A stretch of DNA of 64,000 nt from Methylobacterium platani (GTDB taxonomy: Bacteria; Pseudomonadota; Alphaproteobacteria; Rhizobiales; Beijerinckiaceae): the NCBI RefSeq assembly GCF_001653715.1, contig NZ_LWHQ01000074.1, positions 16,387 to 80,386 of the forward strand, given 5' to 3'. The notes beneath the pieces were generated by a model. That model made no database searches. It saw only the letters and a list, made by a program, of their open reading frames with translations, and was not told where the DNA came from. The position numbers were made by a program, and so were the translations under genes. Below are positions 50,778 through 58,772 of this stretch, piece after piece (positions within the stretch are counted from its first letter, which is position 1; each line of letters opens with the position of its first letter).

Positions 50778-51950
50778 TTAGTAGCTGCGCGGCAGACCGA
50801 GTACGTGCTCGGACAGGTAGGCCAGGATGAGGTTCGTCGAGATCGGGGCGACTTGGTACAGGCGTGTCTCACGGAACTTGCGCTCGACGTCGTATTCCTC
50901 GGCAAAGCCGAAGCCGCCATGGGTCTGGATGCAGGCTTCGGCGGCCGCCCAGGATGCCTCGGCGGCCAGGAGTTTGGCCATGTTGGCCTGCTCGCCGGGC
51001 GTCCTTCCGGCCTCGAACAGGCGGCAGCCTTCCCGCACCATTAGCTCGGCCGCCCGCATCTGCGCATAGGCGCGCGCGATCGGGAACTGTACGCCCTGGT
51101 TCTGGCCGATCGGCCGCCCGAAGACGGTGCGCTCCTTGGCGTAGGCGACAGACCGCTTCGTGAACCATTTGGCGTCGCCAATGCACTCGGCGGCGATCAG
51201 CAACCGCTCGGCATTCATCCCGTCGAGAATGTAGCGGAAGCCCTGGCCCTCCTGACCAAGCAGGTTCTCGGCCGGCACCTTCAGGCCGTCGAAGAACACC
51301 TCACAGGAATTGTGGTTCATCATCGAGCGGATCGGCCGAATGGAGAGGCCATTGCCGAGCGCGTCGCGCATCTCGATGATAAAGGTCGACAGGCCAGCGG
51401 TCTTTTTGGCGGCCTGATCCTTTGGCGTGGTTCGGGCCAGGAGCAGCATCAGGTCTGAGTGCTCGGCTCGGCTTGTCCAAATCTTCTGGCCATTGACCAC
51501 GTAATGTCCGCCCTCCCGGCGCGCCGTGGTGCGCAGAGCCGTCGTGTCGGTGCCGCTCGTCGGCTCGGTGACGCCGAAGGCCTGGAGCCGCAACTCGCCC
51601 GACGCAATCTTCGGCAGGTAGCGGCGCTTCTGCTCCTCCGAGCCGTGCCGGAGGATCGTCCCCATGATGTACATCTGGGCGTGGCAGGCGGCGCCGTTGC
51701 AGCCCTCTTCCTGCACGGTCTCGAGGATTGCGGCGGCGGCGGAGAGGCCGAGGCCCGATCCGCCGTATTCCTCCGGAATGAGAACCGATAGGTAGCCGGC
51801 CTCGGTCAGCGCCTGAACGAACTCGGTCGGGTACCCGCGCACCGTGTCCAGCTTGCGCCAGTACTCGCCAAGAAAGCGCGCGCAGAGCTTGCGCACCTCT
51901 TCCCGGATCTCCGCGAGACTGTCGTCAGGTTCGTCTACGATGTCGTTCAC
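50778..51950 (-). CDS. Acyl-CoA dehydrogenase
   Basis: GTG 51950 (AGAGGCGAAC before it) gives 390 aa. Visible motifs are LIPEEYGGSGLGLSAAAAIL, AFGVTEPTSGTDTTALRTTA (FAD/substrate loop), GQKIWTSRAEHSDLMLLLAR, ERTVFGRPIGQNQGVQFPIA and QTHGGFGFAEEYDVERKFRE. The usual C-terminal YEGT catalytic Glu is replaced by RLYQVAPISTN; a Glu in the MNAERLLIAAE segment, as in isovaleryl-CoA dehydrogenase, may be the base. It would form a double bond in a branched or substituted acyl-CoA. A TTG start at 52007 is possible but overlaps a REP-like element. Confidence 0.87.
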   Translation of the reverse strand: MNDIVDEPDDSLAEIREEVRKLCARFLGEYWRKLDTVRGYPTEFVQALTEAGYLSVLIPEEYGGSGLGLSAAAAILETVQEEGCNGAACHAQMYIMGTILRHGSEEQKRRYLPKIASGELRLQAFGVTEPTSGTDTTALRTTARREGGHYVVNGQKIWTSRAEHSDLMLLLARTTPKDQAAKKTAGLSTFIIEMRDALGNGLSIRPIRSMMNHNSCEVFFDGLKVPAENLLGQEGQGFRYILDGMNAERLLIAAECIGDAKWFTKRSVAYAKERTVFGRPIGQNQGVQFPIARAYAQMRAAELMVREGCRLFEAGRTPGEQANMAKLLAAEASWAAAEACIQTHGGFGFAEEYDVERKFRETRLYQVAPISTNLILAYLSEHVLGLPRSY

Positions 51951-52041
51951 GTTCGCCTCTAGGAGCCGTTGTTTCTCGAAAGCACGTTGTTTTTTCGCAA
52001 ACAGCAACGTGCTCTGTGCCTTTGTCAGCGCACGATGCTTC

Positions 52042-52078
52042 CGGAGAGCCGGTTTCCCCTTCTCCTCATCATGCTCCG
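52042..52078. repeat. REP/RIME-like palindromic element, right copy (inverted)
   Basis: CGGAGAGCCG (52042-52051) and CATCATGCTCCG (52067-52078) are the inverted counterpart of the element at 50679-50713. The two copies bracket the acyl-CoA dehydrogenase gene and lie in intergenic DNA. Confidence 0.5.
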
Positions 52079-52092
52079 ATGACGGACGGCGC

Positions 52093-52872
52093 TCAGGCCG
52101 GGCGCATGTGGCTGCTGGCCTCGTCCTCGATCCGCTGCCAAATCTCGATCGCCATGGGGTTCTCGGCTTCCTCGAGGATGTGGCCGACGAGGCCGATGGC
52201 GCGCGCCATCACGCCGAAGCCGCGCACGATCCTCCATGGGAAGCCGAATTCGCAGCAGAGCGCCCCGAGTGCGCCGGTCGCGTTCAGGGTCAGCGGCTTG
52301 CCCGAGGCGCGCTCCGCTTCAGCGTGGATGCGTTGGATGAGGTCGACGTAGCGCCCGGCCATGCCGTTCTCCGCCGCAATTGCGAAGAGCCGCGGCGTGC
52401 GCGGGTCGACCGGCTTGTGGATCGGGTGCCCGAAGCCCGGCAGGATCCGCTTCTCGGCCCGGTACCGGGCGACAGTCTCGCGGGCCACGGCATCGAGGTC
52501 CGCATCGGCCTCCTCGGGCATGATCTCGTAGAGCAAGCGGGCGGCGCCCTCCATGCTGCCGACGAAGACCGTTCCCAAGCCGCACAGACCGGCCGCGACG
52601 GCGGCCTGAAGTGACTCCGGCGCCCCCGCATAGGTCATCCGGGCCGCGATCGCCGAGGGCGTAATGCCGTGCTCCACCAACGTGATGACGACAGCGTTGA
52701 ACACCGCCGATTGCTGGGGCGTCGGCATCCGGCCAGTGAGCTGCAGGAACGCCATGTCCCCGAGGTTGATGTGGCCCAGGATTTCGTCCGGCAGGCTCTT
52801 GCCGCGGACGGTGATCCGGTCGGACGTGCTCCAGGCGATATCTGAGCGGATCGGTTTCGGGGTTCTGGCCAC
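52093..52872 (-). CDS. Half-size citrate-synthase-like protein (citryl-CoA lyase-like)
   Basis: The 259-aa protein aligns with the catalytic core of citrate synthase: LGTVFVGSMEGAARLLYEIM, ILPGFGHPIHKPVDPRTPRL (the His320-type site) and LTLNATGALGALCCEFGFPW ... ARAIGLVGHILEE. The His274-type (LHGGAN) and Asp375-type (VDF) residues appear replaced (MEGAA, NAT). So it is not a normal citrate synthase. Such short proteins are often called citryl-CoA lyase. In this operon it may cleave a 3-hydroxy acyl-CoA to acetyl-CoA plus an oxo acid; that is inference. Confidence 0.78.
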   Translation of the reverse strand: MARTPKPIRSDIAWSTSDRITVRGKSLPDEILGHINLGDMAFLQLTGRMPTPQQSAVFNAVVITLVEHGITPSAIAARMTYAGAPESLQAAVAAGLCGLGTVFVGSMEGAARLLYEIMPEEADADLDAVARETVARYRAEKRILPGFGHPIHKPVDPRTPRLFAIAAENGMAGRYVDLIQRIHAEAERASGKPLTLNATGALGALCCEFGFPWRIVRGFGVMARAIGLVGHILEEAENPMAIEIWQRIEDEASSHMRPA

Positions 52873-52914
52873 GCGGCGCTCCTCTGCTCGTCATTCAATC
52901 GTCGTCGCCGCCGC

Positions 52915-53832
52915 TCAGCGCGGCAGCACCAACGCGGGCCAGTCCGCGCCCTCGAACCGGTAGCCGTCGCCCTCACGGCGGACGTAGCCGCAGTAGGGGG
53001 CGCCGAAATGCATTGGCATGATCAGTGCGTTACGTTCGCTGGCTCGGGCTAAGAGCGCCGCGCGGCTCTCGCGCGCCTTGTCGGGGAAGATGCAGTAGCG
53101 GGTGTTCAGCTCCGGCCGGGCAATCTGGAGCGGGCTGTGGAACACGTCGGCGCTGAACAGGCCCTCCTCGCCATTCGAGCGCAGGCGATAGCTCAGCATG
53201 CCGGGGCTGTGACCCGGCACCGGCTCGACCGCGAGGCAGCCCGCAACCTCCCGCGTGTCGTCGCCGATGAAGTCGACTAGGCCCGCCTCGACGAGGGGCA
53301 GTAGGCTGTCGCGGAAGGCATTGTCGATGATCGGATCCGGGCCCTTGGCTAGAGCTGTCTGGAAATGGTCGAAATCGGTCTTCGGCACCAGGTAGCGCGC
53401 GTTCGGGAAGGTCGGTACCCAGCGCTCGTCAACGTTGACCGTGTTCCAGCCGATATGGTCGCTGTGCAGGTGGGTGTGGACGACGTGGGTGACCTGGCCG
53501 GGGGCCGCGCCGGCGGCCTCGAGCCAGGGCAGGACGAGGCCGTTCAGATTGTTCATCCGCGCCGCGCCCCGCGGCTTCCCGTTGCCGACGCCGGTGTCGA
53601 TCACGATGACGTTGCCGCCCGCATGCACGACCCAGAGCTGGATCGTGACGATCAGGCGGTTCATGTGCGGCACGTAGTGGTTGGGCGCGAGCCAGCGCGC
53701 CTCGGCGTCGAGCTCCGCCTGAGGCAGGTCGGGGAACAGGAAGGCCGGGTCGTGCGTCGGCCCGGAATATTCGAGGACGCGGGTGACGCGGGCATCGCCG
53801 ATGGTGCGAGACTGAATCATGGGGTTCTCCAT
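52915..53832 (-). CDS. Metallo-beta-lactamase-fold hydrolase
   Basis: The 305-aa MBL protein has THVVHTHLHSDHIGWNTVNV (HxHxDH), EPVPGHSPGMLSYRL (next His), LFSADVFHSPLQ (bridging Asp) and LIMPMHFGAPYCG (last His). The layout resembles N-acyl-homoserine-lactonase and quorum-quenching-type enzymes, but also many thioester or lactone hydrolases. It follows the citrate-synthase-like gene in the catabolic operon, so a lactone or thioester substrate is likely. Start ATG 53832 or 53820. All metal ligands appear intact. Confidence 0.85.
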   Translation of the reverse strand: MENPMIQSRTIGDARVTRVLEYSGPTHDPAFLFPDLPQAELDAEARWLAPNHYVPHMNRLIVTIQLWVVHAGGNVIVIDTGVGNGKPRGAARMNNLNGLVLPWLEAAGAAPGQVTHVVHTHLHSDHIGWNTVNVDERWVPTFPNARYLVPKTDFDHFQTALAKGPDPIIDNAFRDSLLPLVEAGLVDFIGDDTREVAGCLAVEPVPGHSPGMLSYRLRSNGEEGLFSADVFHSPLQIARPELNTRYCIFPDKARESRAALLARASERNALIMPMHFGAPYCGYVRREGDGYRFEGADWPALVLPR

Positions 53833-53852
53833 GGCGGGGTGACGGCGTGTCT

Positions 53853-54470
53853 TCAGGAGTCGTCGCGGACGGGGCAGGCACGGACAGCGGGGCGCGCATC
53901 AAAGCCCACATGCCAGGCCGCCAGCTTCGGGCGCCGATCGCGCCACCCGTCGCCCGCGAAGCGGAAGTCGACGTAGCCGAGGGCCGTACCGATCGCGACA
54001 TGGCCGATGTCGTACGGGCGGGACGTCAGCAGCGCGACGTCGCTCTCGAGCCGGTCGAGCGCCGCCGCCGTCTTGCGCTCGTTCGATGCGACGATCTCGG
54101 GCGAGCACCGGTCCTCGGGCCGCAGGCGCTCGATCAGCCGCATCATCAGCACGTCCAGGAGCCCGTCGCCGAGGGCCTGGTTGCGCAGCGCAGTCAGGCG
54201 CTCACGGCCGCCCTGCGGAAACAGCCTGGGTCCGTCGTGCAGCGTGTCGAGGTGCTCGCAGATCACCCGGCTGTCGTAGATCGCCGTCCCGTCGTCGAGG
54301 ACGAGCGTCGGCAGCTTGTTCAGCGGGTTGTCGTCCCAGAGGTCCTCGGCCGGCGCGAAGGGCGAGACGGTGGTGCGGACGCAGTCGAGGCGGCTCCCGA
54401 GACCCATCTCGTGGGCGGCGATCAGCACCTTGCGGACATAGGGCGAGCGTGGCGACCAGTGCAGCTTCAT
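53853..54470 (-). CDS. Glutathione S-transferase-like protein
   Basis: The 205-aa GST-fold protein has the thioredoxin-like start LHWSPRSPYVRKVLIAAHEM, LWDDNPLNKLPTLVLDDGTA (cis-Pro) and IYDSRVICEHLDTL (Ser for glutathione gamma-Glu). The C-terminal part is the all-helical domain. The N-terminal Ser-Pro-x-x-Arg fits bacterial beta/zeta-like classes used in isomerisation or dehalogenation. It sits 36 bp after the alpha/beta hydrolase gene in the catabolic operon. A role in isomerising or detoxifying a pathway intermediate is inferred. Confidence 0.85.
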   Translation of the reverse strand: MKLHWSPRSPYVRKVLIAAHEMGLGSRLDCVRTTVSPFAPAEDLWDDNPLNKLPTLVLDDGTAIYDSRVICEHLDTLHDGPRLFPQGGRERLTALRNQALGDGLLDVLMMRLIERLRPEDRCSPEIVASNERKTAAALDRLESDVALLTSRPYDIGHVAIGTALGYVDFRFAGDGWRDRRPKLAAWHVGFDARPAVRACPVRDDS

Positions 54471-54505
54471 GTCGGTTCACCTTTAGTGTTCGAGCCGGGC
54501 GTCAC

Positions 54506-55297
54506 TCAGCCGCCGGTCGCGGCCAGGAAGCCGTTGAGCGAAGCGGCCACCCGCTCGGGAGTCTGGGTCGCCATGAAATGCCCCGTCTCAATGGCCTCGA
54601 AGCGGGAGCCGGCTACGGTGCGCGACAGGGGCTCGATGAGTGCGGGCGGGCGCAACGGGTCCTGCGTGCCGGCGAGGAAGAGCGTCGGCAGACGCAGGGC
54701 GGCGATCTCGGCGGCCATGTCGAGCCCTGACAGCATGCGGTAGATCGCGGCGTAGCTGCCCGGATCGTTCGCGAGCCAGCGCGCCCGGAAACGCCGATAG
54801 CGCGCGGCATCGCTCCGCAGGCTCTGCGGATAGGACCGGGCGAGCTCGTCGTCGGCCACGCCGATCATGCCCTCCCGCTCGACCCGGTCGGCATGGGCGT
54901 GGATGGCGGGCCGCCGCTCCTCCGGGATCCCGGTGGCGGGACCGAGAGCGGCCACGGCTCTGACTCGCCCAGGGTGACGCCCCGCGACGTGCAGCGCGAT
55001 GGCGCCGCCGACTGCGCCACCTGCGACCGTGACCCAATCATTCCGGCCGAGCGCGTCGAGCAGAGCGACGACGTCGTCGGCCATCGCGTCGAGGCTCGCT
55101 GTGCCGCGCAGCTTCGTCGACAGGCCCGCCCCGCGGGTGTCGTAGCGCAGGACAGCCCGGGAGCCCTGCAGGAGTGGCAGGACGAGGTCCCAACCCTCGA
55201 GCGTGCCGCCCATCTCGTGGATGAGGACCAGCGTGCCCGCTCCGGATCCCGTCAGCTCGTAGCGCAGGCCGACGCCGTCGGTCTCGATCCAGTTCAT
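54506..55297 (-). CDS. Alpha/beta-hydrolase-fold protein with Ser-to-Ala at the nucleophile elbow
   Basis: The 263-aa protein has HEMGGTLEGWDLVL (oxyanion region), RAVLRYDTRGAGLS, GTQDPLRPPALIEP (Asp) and ETGHFMATQTPERV (His), as in PcaD-type enol-lactonases. The nucleophile elbow reads TVAGGAVGG, where the usual GxSxG has Ala (codon GCA) in place of Ser. So ordinary ester hydrolysis is doubtful; a cofactor-free oxygenase, lyase or pseudoenzyme is possible. ATG 55297 follows AGGAGGG. It lies between the GST and LivF-type genes. Confidence 0.82.
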   Translation of the reverse strand: MNWIETDGVGLRYELTGSGAGTLVLIHEMGGTLEGWDLVLPLLQGSRAVLRYDTRGAGLSTKLRGTASLDAMADDVVALLDALGRNDWVTVAGGAVGGAIALHVAGRHPGRVRAVAALGPATGIPEERRPAIHAHADRVEREGMIGVADDELARSYPQSLRSDAARYRRFRARWLANDPGSYAAIYRMLSGLDMAAEIAALRLPTLFLAGTQDPLRPPALIEPLSRTVAGSRFEAIETGHFMATQTPERVAASLNGFLAATGG

Positions 55298-55419
55298 CGT
55301 CATCCCTCCTGTCGATCGGACGGCCGCAGGGCTGCTCTCGTCGCTGCAGCGTGGCGTTCCGGTGGAGCGGCAGAGCGCCCGCACCTGCCCGGCACGCCCC
55401 GGCGCAAGATGTCCTTGCG

Positions 55420-56196
55420 TCAGAACAGCTCCATGAGCCTGGCATGGTCCGCGAAATCGGCCGGCACGCCGCGCTCGATCACCTGACCCGATTTCATCAC
55501 CACGACGCTGTCGGAGATCGCAAAGGCCTCGCCGACATTCTGCTCGACCAGCAGGATCGTCATGCCGCGCTGCTGCTGCAGCGCGCGGATCGGGGCCATG
55601 AGGTCCTGGAACAGCTTCGGTGCGAGCCCGATCGAGGGCTCGTCGAGCAGCAGGATAGAGGGGCGCGAGAGCAGCGCCCGCCCGATCGAGACCATCTGCT
55701 GCTGGCCGCCGGAGAGCTGGCCCGCGCGCTTGGTCCAGAATTCCTTGATGCGCGGGAGGATGACTAGTACCTCCTCGGTCCGGGCCGCCGCCTCGCCGCC
55801 CTTGAGGCCGGCGGACCACAGGGCGAGCCGGAAGTTCTCCTTGACGGTGAGACCCGGGAAGACGCCGCGTCCCTCCGGAACGTAGGCGATGCCGGCAGCC
55901 GCCATGGCGCTTGGATGCGGTACCAGCTCCGTCCCGCGCAGGCGGATCGTTCCGCCCGTCGACGGATGCAGTCCGAAGAGCAGCTTCAGCAGCGTCGACT
56001 TGCCAGCGCCGTTATGCCCGATCAGGCACAGCACCTCGCTCTCCGGGACGGAGATGCTCAAGTCCGACAGGACCGGGCGGCCGCCATAGCCTGCCGACAG
56101 TCCCGCCACCGCGATCGCCGGCACGAGGCTAGCGGGCGACGGAGCGGGGCCGGACGCTCGAACCCGGCCGAGGGCTTTATCGACCGAAGGTTTCAT
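55420..56196 (-). CDS. livF: Branched-chain-type ABC transporter ATPase (LivF-like)
   Basis: The 258-aa ATPase has Walker A CLIGHNGAGKSTLLKLLFGL, IAYVPEGRGVFPGLTVKENF (Q-loop with the LivF-type 'PEGRxVFP'), signature GQLSGGQQQMVSIGRALLSR, Walker B SILLLDEPSIGLAPKLFQDL and TILLVEQNVGEAF. An N-terminal extension of about 25 residues precedes the domain. Its ATG overlaps the stop of the LivG-like gene (ATGA). In this operon the cargo is more likely the pathway's carbon source than amino acids. Confidence 0.9.
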   Translation of the reverse strand: MKPSVDKALGRVRASGPAPSPASLVPAIAVAGLSAGYGGRPVLSDLSISVPESEVLCLIGHNGAGKSTLLKLLFGLHPSTGGTIRLRGTELVPHPSAMAAAGIAYVPEGRGVFPGLTVKENFRLALWSAGLKGGEAAARTEEVLVILPRIKEFWTKRAGQLSGGQQQMVSIGRALLSRPSILLLDEPSIGLAPKLFQDLMAPIRALQQQRGMTILLVEQNVGEAFAISDSVVVMKSGQVIERGVPADFADHARLMELF

Positions 56197-56942
56197 CGGC
56201 GCGGCTCCCCGAAATAGATGGCGATCAGCTCGGGATCCCGCAGGATCGCGGCCGGCTCGCCCTCGGCCAGCTTGCGACCCCGGTCGAGAAAGGCGATCCG
56301 GTCGGCGAGTTCGGTGACGATGTCGAGATTGTGCTCAATCAGGCAGACCGTCACGCCGGCCGCGACGGCCTCCTTGAGCAGCGCGACGAAGCGGGCGCGC
56401 GAGACCGGATCGAGGCCGGAGGCCGGCTCGTCCAGCAGCCAGATCCGCGCCTCCGTCACCAGAATACGGGCGAGCGAGAGGAACTTGGTCTCGGCATAAG
56501 ACAGGTCGACGGCCCGCGCCCCTGCCAGAGCCGAAAGTCCGGTGCGTTCCAGCGCCGCCTCGGTCTTGTGGAGCCTGGCCCTCGCGGCGCGGCGGCCGCC
56601 GGGCTGCCAGAGCCAGGCGGTCGGCTCGAGCGCCGACAGGACGTTGTCTCGCACCGACATCCGGCCGAACAGCCGTAGATCCTGGAAGCTGCGCGCGATC
56701 CCGAGCCGCGCGATCGTATGCGGCCGCTCCCCCCGGATTGGGCGGCCGGCGAGTTGCACCTCCCCCGCATCCGGGCTGATGTGCCCGCAGATCAGGTTGA
56801 ACAGAGTGGTCTTGCCCGCGCCGTTCGGGCCGACGAGGGCCGTGACCACGCCCTCGACCAGGTCCATGTCGACGGACTGGATGGCCTTGACCCCGCCGAA
56901 CTCTTTGGAGAGCCCGCGGACCGACAACAGCGACCCGGGCAT
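56193..56942 (-). CDS. livG: Branched-chain-type ABC transporter ATPase (LivG-like)
   Basis: From ATG 56942 the product is 249 aa: LLSVRGLSKEFGGVKAIQSV, Walker A ALVGPNGAGKTTLFNLICGH, GIARSFQDLRLFGRMSVRDN (LivG-type 'RTFQ' Q-loop), VDLSYAETKFLSLARIL (signature, degenerate: AETK in place of SGGQ), Walker B WLLDEPASGLDPVS and CLIEHNLDIVTEL. The altered signature motif is unusual and may affect ATP hydrolysis at one site. Its stop overlaps the livF start and its start touches the livM stop. Confidence 0.88.
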   Translation of the reverse strand: MPGSLLSVRGLSKEFGGVKAIQSVDMDLVEGVVTALVGPNGAGKTTLFNLICGHISPDAGEVQLAGRPIRGERPHTIARLGIARSFQDLRLFGRMSVRDNVLSALEPTAWLWQPGGRRAARARLHKTEAALERTGLSALAGARAVDLSYAETKFLSLARILVTEARIWLLDEPASGLDPVSRARFVALLKEAVAAGVTVCLIEHNLDIVTELADRIAFLDRGRKLAEGEPAAILRDPELIAIYFGEPRR

Positions 56943-57820
56943 CAGCGGCGTCCCGTCGACGGCGCGGCGAGACCGGCCGGGCGGAAGATCATGAGGAGCG
57001 TCATTGCCAGCCCGTAGACGAGTTGTTGCACGGTTCCGATCTCGGTGGCCGGAATGAACGGGATGAATGACAGGGCGGCGGGCAGCAGCAGCAGTAGCAG
57101 CGTTCCGACGAGCGGCCCCAGCAAGGTCCCGGCGCCGCCGATGATCACCATCGCCATGAGCAGCACGGACTGCTCGAGCGTGAAGCTCTCGACGTTGATG
57201 AAGGCGAGCTGGAACGCGAAGAGCGTTCCGGCCACGCCGGCGAGACTGCAGCCAATCGCGACCGCGATCGTCTTGAGAGCCGGGACGTTCTTGCCGAGGG
57301 CCTCTGCCGCGCTCTCGCTGTCGCGGATGGCCATCAGGCCGCGGCCGAAGCCACCGCGCATGAGGATGGCGATCCAGACAAGGGAGAGGGCGAGAGCGCC
57401 AACGCACACGGCCAGGAAGTGCCACGGCGAGGAGACATCGATCCCGAGCAGGCTCGCGGGCGGGATGCCCACGAGACCGCCATGACCGCCAGTCAGGCTG
57501 TGCGCCTCGCTGAAGACCGTGACCACCAGCATCTGCAGCCCGAGGCTCGCGGCGACGAAGTACTCGCCGCGAACCCGAAGCGCCGGCAGGGCAAGGCAGA
57601 GCGACAACAGCCCCGAGAGGAGTCCCCCCGCCAGGGAGGCGAGCAGAACGTCCGGCACGAGGTTGAGCGCGACCTGGGCCCCCGCATAGGCGCCGACGCC
57701 GAAGAACACGGCGTGGGCCACGCTGAAGATGCCGGCATAGCCGATCAGCACGTTGAGGCTCGCGGCCAGGATCCCGAAGATCGTGGCGAGCGTCGCCAAG
57801 TTGAGGAGGTAGGCCGTCAT
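56942..57820 (-). CDS. livM: Branched-chain-type ABC permease (LivM-like)
   Basis: The 292-aa membrane protein has about eight TM segments (YLLNLATLATIFGILAASLN, VLIGYAGIFSVAHAVFFGVG, LQMLVVTVFSEAHSLTGGHG, VGIPPASLLGIDV) and the EAA-like coupling region GRGLMAIRDSESAAEALGKN. These are LivM marks. Start ATG 57820 overlaps the stop of the LivH-like gene. It forms the inner-membrane channel with LivH. The imported compound is unknown and is probably the substrate of the neighbouring CoA pathway. Confidence 0.9.
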   Translation of the reverse strand: MTAYLLNLATLATIFGILAASLNVLIGYAGIFSVAHAVFFGVGAYAGAQVALNLVPDVLLASLAGGLLSGLLSLCLALPALRVRGEYFVAASLGLQMLVVTVFSEAHSLTGGHGGLVGIPPASLLGIDVSSPWHFLAVCVGALALSLVWIAILMRGGFGRGLMAIRDSESAAEALGKNVPALKTIAVAIGCSLAGVAGTLFAFQLAFINVESFTLEQSVLLMAMVIIGGAGTLLGPLVGTLLLLLLPAALSFIPFIPATEIGTVQQLVYGLAMTLLMIFRPAGLAAPSTGRR

Positions 57821-58686
57821 CGTCTCACCGCCTGCCCGAAGAGCCCACTCGGGCGGAAGAGAATGAATGCGAACAGCACCAGGAAGCCGGCAGCCTCGCT
57901 CCACTGGGTGTCCAGAACCGCGATGATGAGGTTCTCGGTGATGCCGAGCAGCAGGCCGGCCAGGGCCGCCCCGCGCAGACTGCCGATCCCGCCGACCACA
58001 GCCGCCGCGAGGCTGATCAGCACCACGTGGGCGCCGGCGGCTGGTTCGATGCCGCTCGTCGCCGCCGTCAGGATCGCGCCCGGGACGGTCATGGCCGAGC
58101 CGATGCCGAAAGCGAGGGCAGACAGACGGCGGGAGGAGAGGCCGAAGGCGCGCAGCAGCTCCGGGTTCTCCGAGAGGCCGCGCAGGGCGACGCCGGCATC
58201 CGTCCGGTCCAGGAACATCGTCACGAGCGCGAATAGGGCGACGGAGACCCCGATCGCGACCCAGAAGACTGGGGCGATGTAGAGCCCAGATAGGATCTCG
58301 CTGGCGCGGGTGAGCGGCGTCGACACCGAGACCGAACCGCGGCCGACGCAGAACTGGATCAGGTTCTGCACCACGAGGCTCGCCCCGAAGGCGGCGACGA
58401 AGACCGTGAAGAACGCTCCCTCGTGCCGCTGGATCGGCCGGTAGACGAAGGCATCCATGAACAGACCGAAGCCGATCGCCACGACGAGGGCGAGCAGGCA
58501 CGAGACCGGCCAAGGCAGGCCCGCCTGCGCGCCGAGGACGAACGCATAGCCGGCCAGCACGAAGGTCGCTCCATGCGCCACGTGGAACACCCGGGTGGCG
58601 CCGAAGATCAGCGCGAACCCGGCCGCCGTCAGGCCGTAGAGGACACCGGTCTGGATGCCGGAGGCAAGGAGTTGCAGGATCAACAT
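57817..58686 (-). CDS. livH: Branched-chain-type ABC permease (LivH-like)
   Basis: The 289-aa permease has LLASGIQTGVLYGLTAAGFA, LIFGATRVFHVAHGATFVLA, GVALRGLSENPELLRAFGLS (EAA loop) and GGIGSLRGAALAGLLLGITE, all typical of LivH. About eight TM segments are visible. It is the first permease gene after the substrate-binding protein gene on the same strand (86-bp gap). Its stop overlaps the livM start (ATGA). Together with LivM, LivG and LivF it makes a complete importer. Confidence 0.9.
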   Translation of the reverse strand: MLILQLLASGIQTGVLYGLTAAGFALIFGATRVFHVAHGATFVLAGYAFVLGAQAGLPWPVSCLLALVVAIGFGLFMDAFVYRPIQRHEGAFFTVFVAAFGASLVVQNLIQFCVGRGSVSVSTPLTRASEILSGLYIAPVFWVAIGVSVALFALVTMFLDRTDAGVALRGLSENPELLRAFGLSSRRLSALAFGIGSAMTVPGAILTAATSGIEPAAGAHVVLISLAAAVVGGIGSLRGAALAGLLLGITENLIIAVLDTQWSEAAGFLVLFAFILFRPSGLFGQAVRR

Positions 58687-58772
58687 CGCTTCAGGCGACC
58701 TCCGCGGTCATGGAGCGGCGCGCTCATCATGGTGTTCACCTGTCGGATCCGGTGGGCCATCACAGGAGAGGG

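Noticed and set aside
52093..52872. True citrate synthase
   Set aside because: About half the usual length, and two of the three catalytic residues appear replaced.
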